DNA of 64,000 bases from Leptospira wolbachii serovar Codice str. CDC (GTDB lineage Bacteria; Spirochaetota; Leptospiria; Leptospirales; Leptospiraceae): the NCBI RefSeq assembly GCF_000332515.2, contig NZ_AOGZ02000014.1, positions 2,434,001-2,498,000 of the forward strand, given 5' to 3'. The position numbers were made by a program, and so were the translations under genes. Numbering within the stretch: the first letter of the stretch is position 1; every line of letters begins with the position of its first letter. Under the pieces are notes generated by a model. That model had not been told where the DNA came from. It made no database searches and saw only the letters and a program-made list of their open reading frames with translations. Below, piece by piece: positions 36,460 to 44,436 of the stretch.

Positions 36460-39400
36460 AGTATTCAAAGTATCCTTTTTCCTTTTGAGTAGACAAATGC
36501 GCATAGTTTAGCCCACTTCTTGTGATAAAGTCGTTGATGGAATGAGGGTTACTAAAGCGGATATGACCGTCTTTTTGGTCATATAAGTGCTTCCAAATAT
36601 CGTTATAATATCTTGGGGGAAAAATATAAGAACTCCGATCATCAAATTCAAAAAGTCCACTAGAGGTTTTTGAGTGGTGATCGCAGCTCAGTTGCCCAGT
36701 GCGAAGATCATAATAATGGACGAAATGGATATTAATTGAAATGGGAGACTTAACTACTGTATGTCTATCATCGTAATCAATAAGACCTGAGCAGTAGTCT
36801 TCTGTATAAGGTATCCCTGCCCAGACCCCCACGCCAGTCCAACATTCCGTACCCATAGATCTATTGGGTTTTCCAATGGGTGACCAGGTTGTTCCTTGGC
36901 AACCCTCCGGAGTGATCCGACTAATAAAATCCCCAAAGCTTTCGTTCTGAGATGTATATTCCGGTAGATTTTCGGTAAACCAATAGTATTCGATTGCAGG
37001 CGAAGTAAAATAGTCTATACGCGAATATTCGATGACTCCCATATCTTTGATTTCTTTACCGAGAGGATACCAGTTAATTGCTGTCGAATACAAAGGTGTT
37101 GCTTCTTGTAAGAATTCGGGCCAGTCGATCCCATAATTGCTTGTCCATGAGAGTTTACTTGTTTGGTAAATGCCATCTTCAACTTTTATATAGTCCAGAT
37201 TTGGAGAATTTGCCGCCTGATTCTCTTTTTTCCAAGTTATGGCAAACGCATTACTTGGAACGTGCTGTGACTTTAAGCTTTCGATAGAAATCGATTTGTC
37301 TAACTCTAAGATAGGTGTCTGTTCCTTTCGGTAGTTTGGCTGTTGATTCATCCCGATGATATTGGACGCTAAATCAATATCATACTGAATTATCGACGGT
37401 GCTTTTGCCAAACAATTATTGCTTACTTTTTCATTTGCTTTGTCTATCGTGAACGTGCCAAATGAGATACTGTCGAAAGGGTTAATGATGGGTAACCCTT
37501 TCGTCAAGCCATTCAATCCATGTAAGTCTACCAATTCCCAATAGTCATCAGGAGTGACACCCATGGCAAAGACCATTGGGCTTAGATTTTGAAGTTTAGC
37601 TGGGTAAGGTAGATGTCGAATCATACTCACGACATTCGATCTACCCATATGTACTCTATCATAAAATCTCTCATTTGAAACATTGCCCGCGTTAGTATTG
37701 GATATAATTTTTCGAAAATTATCTTCACAGCTATCTTCTAAATCATAGAGAAAACTAGATATCGCCATGATTTGATTGTTATCGAAGTAGTTTTCTTTGA
37801 TAAATGGAAGACTTGAATTGCGGTATTCTTTGCTATCCGCCCCATTGAAGATATCAAAATCAGTATATGGCCTATCTGTTCCTAATAATAACCCTAGCAA
37901 AAGAGTATTTGAGGAGAAATCCAAGTACCCCGAATGATGGTTTTCTTCAATATTTTTACATCCGTAGGTAGGACAATAACTCATGTTTGCATTAAGCAGA
38001 AATTCTATATAATTAGCAATTCCTTCATGCAATTTCCCATATTCTGATTTTCTTGGCTCAAATCCTTGGATCACATCTTCTGCATATTTGGCAATTTGTT
38101 CTCGGTATTTGGATTCTCCAATGAGGGAGCAGTGTACGATATGAGAGTATTCGTGAACCACGGTAAGGAAGTTTTCATACCTCTCCAAGTAAATATCAAA
38201 ACTTAAAAAATGCGAGGAGATCGATAGGATTCCAGGATCATAAAGCGCCACTTTTTGAGTATCCACCAAGTTAATAATTTGTCCGCAAGGAGCAAAGGCC
38301 CCAATACTATCATCTCCACCACCTTTCCATGTAGCTGGGTTCATCCCTCCACCCTGGAATACATTGGCCCTTTTTGTTAGCACACCTAGCTTCTGTAAAG
38401 CTTCCGCATGGGCAAACTGAATCATTGCGGCAGTTTGAGAAAATGAATTTTTGATTTGGATATAATATGGAAATTCCCTCGGTTTAAATTGGCCTGCACA
38501 TATTGTTAGAGGAAAGATACCGTTGTTTGTTATCCTCGAATATCCATTATCTAAATTGTAACATATATTATACGAAATTGGAGTTCCCAGAATGGGAACA
38601 GTCGCTTGTAAATTCTTATTAAAAATTCCATTCATTAATGTAGTGCTTTTTTCTGTCAGGAGATCGAAAGGATTGAAGTCTTGGAGTTCTCCGGGTAATT
38701 GTGGTCCTACACGAAACTCAATAGGTGTCCAATCAAGAGTCATTTTTCGATCCTGGCGTTTGAATTGAAAAACCTTTCCATTGGCATCCAGAACTTCAAT
38801 GATACCCCGCAGGGGTTTGTAACTTGAAAGTTTCAATTTATCCCTAAGCCATTTGGGAAGTTTTAGCCTATCGCGAATCCATTTTGGGGGAGTAAATGCA
38901 TTGTTAAAAAACTCAGATGGCTTAATCTTCATCCGATTTCTTAACTCATCTGGTATTGTAAGTCTATTTAAATCAAATTTTAACCGGTTTGTTAGTTGAA
39001 CGTTTGCTTTGATAATTCCTATTCTAACATGGTTCCAAACATTTGAAAATATTCTTGATAATCCTCCCCTTAAGAACCCAAAAATTGCAAATTGATAATT
39101 CTCGGCAGGATCTCTGAGTTTTTGTAATTTTAAGTAGGCTTGGTTGTCTCGTATCTTCCATTCATTTGCTTCCAGTTGCAATTGGTCTGAATACACCTGG
39201 AATTGCTCAGGTGACATTGACAAGTCAAAGTCCAGGAGTGCCAGTTCTTCGTAATCTATTGGTTTTAAAATTTCGATTGCCTGGAAAAGATCATTCATTA
39301 ATAAAAAATTGTAATGATATCCGCTAAGGATAACGTAAACAAAACCACCATCTTTATACGCTGACCAATCTATGTAGCCCACTAATTCTTGATTGGAAGG

Positions 39401-39913
39401 TTTATAATTCATTCCTTCTACTTCGAAATAAGGAAACGCTGAATAGGGGATAATTAGTTCTTTTAGATATTGGAGTTCAATGCTCGACGAAATAAAAATT
39501 CTAGCATGATACACGCCCGGTTGCTCAATTTTTTGAGTCAGTAGTTCTTTGGTTTTATTTACTTCATGGATTCGGTTACGAAGTTCTAAAGTTTCCGATG
39601 GAGAATGAGGCAAAGGGATAGGATTTGAAGCATCTATTGGTAAAGGTTCTGCAGTCTTTAGATCGGCCAAGGTTAATTCTTGGGAATAATCTTCATCTTC
39701 ACCTGGTGTAAATAATAGCCAGTTGATTAAATATCCTTTTGCAACAGGATTTTCGGTATTCCAAACATCGATATCTTCTTTTGTTTGAATCCCGAATACG
39801 CTACCAAAATCTGTTGTACCGGTTGCAGAGACAGAAATATTGTCTCCATATTCCCAGGGCATCAACAACATCAGAGAATGGTCAGGCTTCTCCTGTGCGA
39901 TACATGAAAACAA
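36443..39913 (-). CDS. Giant lipoprotein with putative zinc metallopeptidase motif (HExxH...E)
   Basis: The open frame from a TTG at 39913 encodes 1156 residues beginning just before a lipobox Cys (FSC). HEYSHIVH (His587, Glu588, His591) followed by HEGIANY (Glu630) fits a gluzincin-type zinc site with about 39 residues between His591 and Glu630. The N-terminal 550 residues contain a beta-rich part and a Lys/Arg-rich helical part (RDRLKLPKWLRDKLKLS). After the zinc region come about 500 residues of Cys-containing polar sequence. The real signal peptide lies upstream, interrupted by a TGA (see 39914-39973). It heads the minus-strand operon and overlaps the next gene by 17 bases. The substrate is unknown. 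Confidence 0.7.
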   Translation of the reverse strand: MFSCIAQEKPDHSLMLLMPWEYGDNISVSATGTTDFGSVFGIQTKEDIDVWNTENPVAKGYLINWLLFTPGEDEDYSQELTLADLKTAEPLPIDASNPIPLPHSPSETLELRNRIHEVNKTKELLTQKIEQPGVYHARIFISSSIELQYLKELIIPYSAFPYFEVEGMNYKPSNQELVGYIDWSAYKDGGFVYVILSGYHYNFLLMNDLFQAIEILKPIDYEELALLDFDLSMSPEQFQVYSDQLQLEANEWKIRDNQAYLKLQKLRDPAENYQFAIFGFLRGGLSRIFSNVWNHVRIGIIKANVQLTNRLKFDLNRLTIPDELRNRMKIKPSEFFNNAFTPPKWIRDRLKLPKWLRDKLKLSSYKPLRGIIEVLDANGKVFQFKRQDRKMTLDWTPIEFRVGPQLPGELQDFNPFDLLTEKSTTLMNGIFNKNLQATVPILGTPISYNICYNLDNGYSRITNNGIFPLTICAGQFKPREFPYYIQIKNSFSQTAAMIQFAHAEALQKLGVLTKRANVFQGGGMNPATWKGGGDDSIGAFAPCGQIINLVDTQKVALYDPGILSISSHFLSFDIYLERYENFLTVVHEYSHIVHCSLIGESKYREQIAKYAEDVIQGFEPRKSEYGKLHEGIANYIEFLLNANMSYCPTYGCKNIEENHHSGYLDFSSNTLLLGLLLGTDRPYTDFDIFNGADSKEYRNSSLPFIKENYFDNNQIMAISSFLYDLEDSCEDNFRKIISNTNAGNVSNERFYDRVHMGRSNVVSMIRHLPYPAKLQNLSPMVFAMGVTPDDYWELVDLHGLNGLTKGLPIINPFDSISFGTFTIDKANEKVSNNCLAKAPSIIQYDIDLASNIIGMNQQPNYRKEQTPILELDKSISIESLKSQHVPSNAFAITWKKENQAANSPNLDYIKVEDGIYQTSKLSWTSNYGIDWPEFLQEATPLYSTAINWYPLGKEIKDMGVIEYSRIDYFTSPAIEYYWFTENLPEYTSQNESFGDFISRITPEGCQGTTWSPIGKPNRSMGTECWTGVGVWAGIPYTEDYCSGLIDYDDRHTVVKSPISINIHFVHYYDLRTGQLSCDHHSKTSSGLFEFDDRSSYIFPPRYYNDIWKHLYDQKDGHIRFSNPHSINDFITRSGLNYAHLSTQKEKGYFEYYVENK

Positions 39914-39973
39914 GGTTAATAAAAAAACGGGGAAAATATGTATTCAGAATTTAGAGTTTTTAACTTGTTTCAT
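39914..39973 (-). other. Interrupted signal-peptide region of the metallopeptidase lipoprotein
   Basis: An ATG at 39973 with a GAGGGA ribosome site 3-4 bases before it starts a frame identical to that of the big gene. It reads nine codons (MKQVKNSKF), a TGA at 39946-39944, then IHIFPVFLLTLFSC. Taken together this is a complete lipoprotein signal peptide with one nonsense codon at position 10. The downstream frame has no good ATG, GTG or TTG before the hydrophobic core. Confidence 0.7.
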
Positions 39974-40053
39974 TTTCCCTCGTTAGGTTTCATTATTATT
40001 CTAATGGTACAGACTAACATAAATTCGATTATTATGGAGTGCAAGAATAATTT

Positions 40054-40350
40054 ATGCTAGACTTAGTAGTTCAGAATATAATAACTTGGCTTTTTTCCTT
40101 AGTTACTTTCGGGTCGTATGGTATATTCTTCATATTAGAACTATTCTATAAGAATGGGTTCCATTTTGTCTTTGATAGAATTCACTATATTCTCGAACTA
40201 GTTTCAATTGCGTTACAAATAATCATCTTGCCTATTATGGTTTTTTTTACTTTGAAAGATAAGGCTATACATTCGTCTGTCTGGTTTTTGCTTATGTTCT
40301 CATTGGTATTAGTATTAGTTTCTTCGATCGTTGAATCACTTTCAGTATAA
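40054..40350 (+). CDS. Small membrane protein of unknown function
   Basis: A 98-residue protein with three hydrophobic helices and few charged residues. An ATGGAG about 15 bases before the ATG is a weak ribosome site. It stands alone between the metallopeptidase gene (divergent) and the YcxB-like gene, in a very AT-rich stretch. There are no functional clues. Confidence 0.45.
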   Translation: MLDLVVQNIITWLFSLVTFGSYGIFFILELFYKNGFHFVFDRIHYILELVSIALQIIILPIMVFFTLKDKAIHSSVWFLLMFSLVLVLVSSIVESLSV

Positions 40351-40519
40351 GTGCAAGGAGTTTCATTCCATGTTACTTGGGGAATTAAGCGCTTGTTGAA
40401 CGGAAGTTACAAAACGTTATACCTTTTGAGGAATACCATGGTTTTGTCCCTACTTTAAATGTGTTAGCAATCATAATAATGGTTTTCTATTTTAGAAGCA
40501 GCTCGTGGTAAGGAAGTGG

Positions 40520-40550
40520 CCTAATTGTTAATTAAGATATTAACGTTAGG
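40520..40550. repeat. Short imperfect inverted repeat
   Basis: CCTAA-TT-GTTAAT (40520-40532) and ATTAAC-G-TTAGG (40539-40550) form a stem of 11 pairs with one internal irregularity and a 6-base loop, inside the 232-base gap before the YcxB-like gene. It is not followed by a T-run. The ends resemble integron core sites (GTTAGGT fits GTTRRRY) but the element is too short for an attC site. Confidence 0.4.
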
Positions 40551-40582
40551 TGTTTCTGGATATAGGGGAGTAGAAATATATA

Positions 40583-41119
40583 ATGAAAGAAATAAAATAT
40601 ATACAAAAACTGGAAGACCAGTCTATTTTTTCCTTACACCATCATCATTTTTATGGTAGTAAATACCAGAAATATTATCCGGAAATTCTTTTGTTCATTA
40701 CTACGATTATTTCTGTTGTGATATTCCTTACAACATACCCTAAAGAAATTAATATTTTCGCAATCTTATATTTGTTGATAAACATTCTTTATTATGTTTA
40801 TCTGCGATTGACTAGAAAACGAAGACTCATTAAATACTTTAATAAATTTTATACTGCAGGAAAAGAGTTTATCGAATCCGAGTTAACCATTCGCTTTGAA
40901 GATTCATATATCTTCACCCAATACAAAAATGTGGAGTCAAAGATTCCCTATGAAAATGTCGAAAGATTGTCTATAGGAACGGAGGCTCTTTATGTATACA
41001 TCTCTAATATCCAAGCGTTGATTTTACCAAATCGAATTTTTACTTCGCCAACGGAAAGTAAGGCGATTATTGACTTTCTAATAGAGAAAAATAGAAATTT
41101 AAAAAACACTTCCAAATGA
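40583..41119 (+). CDS. YcxB-like membrane protein
   Basis: A 178-residue protein. Two hydrophobic helices at about residues 33-50 and 55-75 are followed by a C-terminal domain of the YcxB type: ESELTIRFEDSYIFTQYKNV, IPYENVERLSIG, YVYISNIQALILPNRIF. This domain is common but has no known biochemical role. AGGGGAG lies about 12 bases before the ATG. It lies in the accessory stretch and has no operon partner. Confidence 0.68.
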   Translation: MKEIKYIQKLEDQSIFSLHHHHFYGSKYQKYYPEILLFITTIISVVIFLTTYPKEINIFAILYLLINILYYVYLRLTRKRRLIKYFNKFYTAGKEFIESELTIRFEDSYIFTQYKNVESKIPYENVERLSIGTEALYVYISNIQALILPNRIFTSPTESKAIIDFLIEKNRNLKNTSK

Positions 41120-41279
41120 TCCATTTAGCTGGGCCCAAAAGATGGGATTTTCTTGGTAAGCGATTGCACCAATTGGAAAAGATATTGGCCGCTATATTGA
41201 ATTATTATCTTATATAGCAGATTAAACTTCTAGGCGATCCCGGCTTCCTTGGTGGGATGGAGAGGAGAGGTGGCTTGTT

Positions 41280-42374
41280 ATGCTTTCTGAATTGGCTCCC
41301 AACCAATATTTCTCCGGGGTTTCTCTTGCTGCAGATCTTGCAGATGATTTACATTCCTTTGGTTCGGCTCGGCCATCGGAGCAGGTTTGGGAACAAACAG
41401 TGCAAACCATTGCACGTATTCCAGAAATCATTTCTACATGGATTTTTGAATATTTACCTGAATCACAAAACTTTCGTTTGTTGGCGCTTCATAGCCGTTC
41501 TGAATTTCAAATCGCACCTGTTGTGTCCAAATATTCAGTACCTTGTCATCATGTTGTAGACTCCAATATGATTTTTGAATTGAATTTGGTAGACGAGGAA
41601 TCCTTTTTTCAACCTCTCACAGAAACCCTTCCAGAGAAAACATCTGCTATGTATTTGGGTTACCCCATTCGTTCCGATATTGGGACTGTGATCGGAGTGA
41701 TTGGAATGGTCGTTGAAGATAAGTTCAAACATAAATTCAAAAACTTAAAACTCATCGATGTAATTGCTGATCAATTGAGTAGGGAATTGATTCAATTTAA
41801 AAATGAGCAAATAATCGCGGAAACTTTAAATACCGCATCCTTTGTGAAACATTCTTTGGCGGAATTGTTTCGTCTTCTATCTGTTAAGTCTGCTGACCTA
41901 ACAACGACTTGCCGAAATTATTTACAAACAGGAACAAAACTCTTTGGATTGCCATTGGGTTTGATTGCTTCCAAAATTGGTAATGATTGGGAATACAGTT
42001 TAGTCGAAGGGAATGTACATGGAATCTATGAAGGAAAAAAGTTTTCCAAAGAAGAATCCAAGTTCACATCGGCTCATTTTTCTAATTCAGCCATTATCCG
42101 AAAGCAACTTTTGTCGACTTCCGTTGAGGAAGTCAGAGATCACATACTGGAAGCGGGAATCTCTTGTTTGATGGAATATCCATTGAAGGTTCATAACCAA
42201 ACCATTGCTATTTTAGGTTTTTATGGACGGAACGATCAGAAAATTGAATCTGCTGAATTGTTCCAAAGGGTATTCGAACTTATGGGGATTGGATTAGCTA
42301 ATGCAATCGAAAAACATAATATTGGTTTGTTATCAAAAATTGTGTTTTTGGAAAAAGAATCACCAAATTGGTAG
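41280..42374 (+). CDS. Protein with two GAF-like domains
   Basis: A 364-residue soluble protein. Residues about 30-175 and 195-350 each follow a GAF layout; the first has MYLGYPIRSDIGTVIGVIGM and the second SCLMEYPLKVHNQTIAILGFYG. There is no attached kinase, cyclase or DNA-binding domain, so it would act as a ligand-binding sensor on another protein. GGAGAGGAGAGG lies upstream of the ATG but 9-20 bases away. The ligand is unknown. Confidence 0.7.
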   Translation: MLSELAPNQYFSGVSLAADLADDLHSFGSARPSEQVWEQTVQTIARIPEIISTWIFEYLPESQNFRLLALHSRSEFQIAPVVSKYSVPCHHVVDSNMIFELNLVDEESFFQPLTETLPEKTSAMYLGYPIRSDIGTVIGVIGMVVEDKFKHKFKNLKLIDVIADQLSRELIQFKNEQIIAETLNTASFVKHSLAELFRLLSVKSADLTTTCRNYLQTGTKLFGLPLGLIASKIGNDWEYSLVEGNVHGIYEGKKFSKEESKFTSAHFSNSAIIRKQLLSTSVEEVRDHILEAGISCLMEYPLKVHNQTIAILGFYGRNDQKIESAELFQRVFELMGIGLANAIEKHNIGLLSKIVFLEKESPNW

Positions 42375-42387
42375 GCAAGCTATGTTA

Positions 42388-42726
42388 TTAGTTTTCTATT
42401 ATGGTAATTAATTCATCTGAATTGAACATATCCACTGGTGAAATGACTGGTTCAGAGTAAGGAATTTCATTACCGTATCTTTTCTTCATCAAAGTTTGAA
42501 CCTGTTTTGATGAAGTATCAAAATCTTTTAGAGTTTTCAATTTCCCAATTTTAATTCCTGTAATTTTATCGTAAATTTTCCAAATGAGTTCTGTGCAATA
42601 AATTCGATCTTCAGACCACTCGAAGTAAAGGTCATAATGTTTGCCGAGTAATGAGTCACCATAAGTTTTCATCTGTGAGATTATTTCCGGTGTAAGGATT
42701 TCCTTTGTATTGGTTAATATTTTCCT
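42388..42726 (-). pseudogene. C-terminal remnant of a YiiX/YebB-like permuted papain-fold hydrolase
   Basis: The frame is open from 42726, where a TAA ends it upstream, through the first ATG at 42672 to 42388. It reads as the C-terminal part of the YiiX/NlpC-P60-like family: EILTPEIISQMKTYGDSLLG, then YFEWSEDRIYCTELIW with the nucleophile Cys26 (counting from 42672) and EPVISPVDMF. Intact members are about 200 residues and carry a signal peptide and the catalytic His in the N-terminal half, both missing here. It is probably non-functional. Confidence 0.6.
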
Positions 42727-42880
42727 TTAGGGTTTCGTTTATTTTCTCTGAATCTTTATTCTGTAGACAAATGTGAAATTCCTGGATTTTTGCGGGGTAG
42801 CTTAAGTCCCCAACCAACCATAAATTCCAACCATTTTTGCCAAAAAACGATTGACTTTGGTATATTACATATCCAGTCTT
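42656..42880 (-). pseudogene. Start-less coding remnant
   Basis: A 74-codon minus-strand frame runs from a TAA at 42883-42881 to a TGA at 42658-42656. It reads like genuine protein (SFFGKNGWNLWLVGDLSYP, KINETLKENINQYKGNPYTG) but has no ATG or GTG; the only TTG would start it at about codon 21. It runs up against the promoter region of the divergent ArsR-type gene and overlaps the YiiX-like remnant in another frame by about 70 bases. I do not recognise the family. It is probably the 3' end of a gene whose 5' part was replaced. Confidence 0.35.
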
Positions 42881-42884
42881 TTAT

Positions 42885-42900
42885 ATAACCAATTAGTTAT
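42885..42900 (+). promoter_or_regulatory. Candidate operator of the ArsR-AHSA1 pair
   Basis: ATAAC-CAATTA-GTTAT is a perfect 5-bp inverted repeat with a 6-base spacer. Its right arm overlaps the first two bases of the ATG at 42899. ArsR-type dimers bind such palindromes, so repressor binding here would block the gene's own expression. Confidence 0.45.
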
Positions 42901-43264
42901 GCAAACACTTGATTCCACATTCGCAGCTCTCGCCGACCCCACTCGCAGGGAGATCCTCATGCGCCTTGCGAAAGGCGAGTCGACGGTCATGGAATTGGCG
43001 AAACCTTTTCGAATGAGCCAACCTGCCATTTCGCGCCATCTTAGAGTTTTGGAAAAAGCTGGTCTGATTTCAACATCCGTCCGAGCCCAAGAACGACCCC
43101 GCCGATTGGAAACGGCACCCCTCAAAGTTGCTATCGATTGGATCGAAAAATACCGCCAGATGTGGGAGAAACGATATCAGGCGTTAGATGGACTATTAGA
43201 AGAATTACAAACAATACAAACCAAGGGAGATAAGCAAAATGAAATCAGAAAAAGAAGAAGCTAA
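42899..43264 (+). CDS. ArsR-family winged-helix transcriptional regulator
   Basis: A 121-residue regulator from the ATG at 42899; the longer frame to 42851 runs through the promoter region. FAALADPTRREILMRLA, then STVMELAKPFRMSQPAISRHLRVLEKAGLI form the winged helix typical of the ArsR/SmtB subgroup that pairs with AHSA1 proteins. No metal-binding Cys cluster is present, so it likely senses a small molecule or redox state. It overlaps the AHSA1 gene by 26 bases, so the two are coupled. Confidence 0.88.
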   Translation: MQTLDSTFAALADPTRREILMRLAKGESTVMELAKPFRMSQPAISRHLRVLEKAGLISTSVRAQERPRRLETAPLKVAIDWIEKYRQMWEKRYQALDGLLEELQTIQTKGDKQNEIRKRRS

Positions 43265-43754
43265 GATGGAACTTCGAGGTGAGACGGAAGTTGTGTTTAC
43301 ACGCTATTTCGCGGCACCACGTGAATTGGTGTTCGATTGTCACACCAAACCCGATCTGATGCGCCGATGGTTGATTGGTCCCGAAGGTATGGTATTAGAT
43401 ACTTGCGAACAAGATCTTAGGGTTGGTGGCAAATACCTATATCTTTATGCGGATGCAAATGGAAACAAAGGTGGTGTTTATGGAACATTTCGAGAGGTCC
43501 TTGCACCTGAAAAATTTTCCAATACCGAGAATTACGTGATGGATATGTCGACTTTCGATCCGAATGCTCCCGAAGACCCGAATGCCACTATCGAATCTCG
43601 TACCTTCACAACCGAAGGCAAACAGACTCTAATGACACATGTATATAGATTTTCTTCTGCTGAAGTGCGCACAACGATGATCGAATGTGGTGCGGTTGAT
43701 GGTATGTCGGAATGTTATTTGGAATTAGATAAAATATTGTCAACGATGGTTTAG
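43239..43754 (+). CDS. SRPBCC/AHSA1-family protein
   Basis: A 171-residue protein of the START-like fold. EVVFTRYFAAPRELVFDCHTKPDLMRRWLIGPEG at the start and GVYGTFREVLAPEKF in the middle are hallmarks of the AHSA1 branch. A GGGAGA ribosome site lies 8 bases before the ATG at 43239, inside the preceding gene. Members bind hydrophobic ligands in a central cavity and are nearly always encoded with an ArsR-type regulator, as here. The ligand is unknown. Confidence 0.88.
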   Translation: MKSEKEEAKMELRGETEVVFTRYFAAPRELVFDCHTKPDLMRRWLIGPEGMVLDTCEQDLRVGGKYLYLYADANGNKGGVYGTFREVLAPEKFSNTENYVMDMSTFDPNAPEDPNATIESRTFTTEGKQTLMTHVYRFSSAEVRTTMIECGAVDGMSECYLELDKILSTMV

Positions 43755-43763
43755 AGATTGTAT

Positions 43764-43795
43764 CCATGCCTTGTGCGATTTTGCTCGGGCATGGG
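43764..43795. terminator. Possible bidirectional terminator hairpin
   Basis: CCATGCC (43764-43770) pairs perfectly with GGCATGG (43789-43795) over an 18-base loop, between the convergent AHSA1 and DUF4180 genes. T-runs on either side are poor, so termination efficiency is uncertain. Confidence 0.35.
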
Positions 43796-43818
43796 CATTA
43801 CCTTTATATAGTAAACCA

Positions 43819-44184
43819 CTAAACGCTACTTAGATGGTTGATTGCTTCCTCTTCCGAATTCAGAAAAAAAACATCCTTCCCAGAATTCATTTCATAAATA
43901 AAATCATTTAGACTTTTGCTGGAATAAACAGAAAAATCCCCAACAATAGCCAGTTTCATTCGGTAGTTCACAATCTTTTGTAATACATCCCCTGCAAGAC
44001 CAGTTTTTAAATCGAAGAAACTTTCGGGGATTTGATATTGTTTTAATACAAAGCGCTCAGTTCCTGATTCATATTGTGTTGTTGCAAAGAAGTCAAGGGC
44101 TGAGGAACCATCGGTGAAAACGATTTCCGTTGTATCGACCACTGCGATATCAATATTGTTTTTTTGTATTTTGCGAATGTTCAT
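43819..44184 (-). CDS. DUF4180-family protein
   Basis: A 121-residue cytoplasmic protein that matches the layout I know for DUF4180: an early strand pair, DGSSALDFFATTQYE, then FFDLKTGLAGDVLQKIVNYRMKLAIVGDFS and SKSLNDFIYEMNSGKDVFF. The function of the family is not known. It stands alone, convergent with the AHSA1 gene. No strong ribosome site is seen upstream of the ATG. Confidence 0.75.
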   Translation of the reverse strand: MNIRKIQKNNIDIAVVDTTEIVFTDGSSALDFFATTQYESGTERFVLKQYQIPESFFDLKTGLAGDVLQKIVNYRMKLAIVGDFSVYSSKSLNDFIYEMNSGKDVFFLNSEEEAINHLSSV

Positions 44185-44244
44185 TAAATCAAATTCCTAT
44201 TGGAAAGGCTATTTGTGAATTCCGATTCTACCTTCAAAGGTGAT

Positions 44245-44296
44245 CTCAGTCAAACTTTGAGAAGCCCTTATCGATGCAAATATGAAGGGCGCTGAG
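44245..44296. repeat. Nested inverted repeats in intergenic region
   Basis: CTCAG (44245-44249) pairs with CTGAG (44292-44296), and inside it GCCCTT (44264-44269) pairs with AAGGGC (44285-44290). They lie in the 252-base gap between DUF4180 and the metal efflux operon. It could be a small structured RNA or an old terminator; nothing else in this gap is coding. Confidence 0.3.
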
Positions 44297-44392
44297 AGTT
44301 CGTAAAACTTAAGACAGCCGAATGCTTTTTTTGGCGATGTTGATAACCTGTTGCATTTAGGTAATAAATTTTCTTGTAAATCTAGTTAAGTT

Positions 44393-44422
44393 TTGGAAAG
44401 TTAGATTGTCTCCTTGTATGAT
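44393..44422 (+). promoter_or_regulatory. Candidate promoter of the metal efflux operon
   Basis: TTGGAA (44393-44398) and TATGAT (44417-44422) with an 18-base spacer lie just before the ATG at 44437. The predicted start of transcription would be only about 8 bases before that ATG, with no Shine-Dalgarno in between. Confidence 0.45.
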
Positions 44423-44436
44423 GTTGGCTTAAAAGA

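Noticed and set aside
39944..39946. Selenocysteine at the TGA in the lipoprotein signal peptide
   Set aside because: A signal peptide position has no use for selenocysteine and no downstream stem-loop of the SECIS type is evident.
41257..41559. 100-codon frame overlapping the start of the GAF protein gene
   Set aside because: Out of frame with the clear GAF-domain gene and not protein-like.
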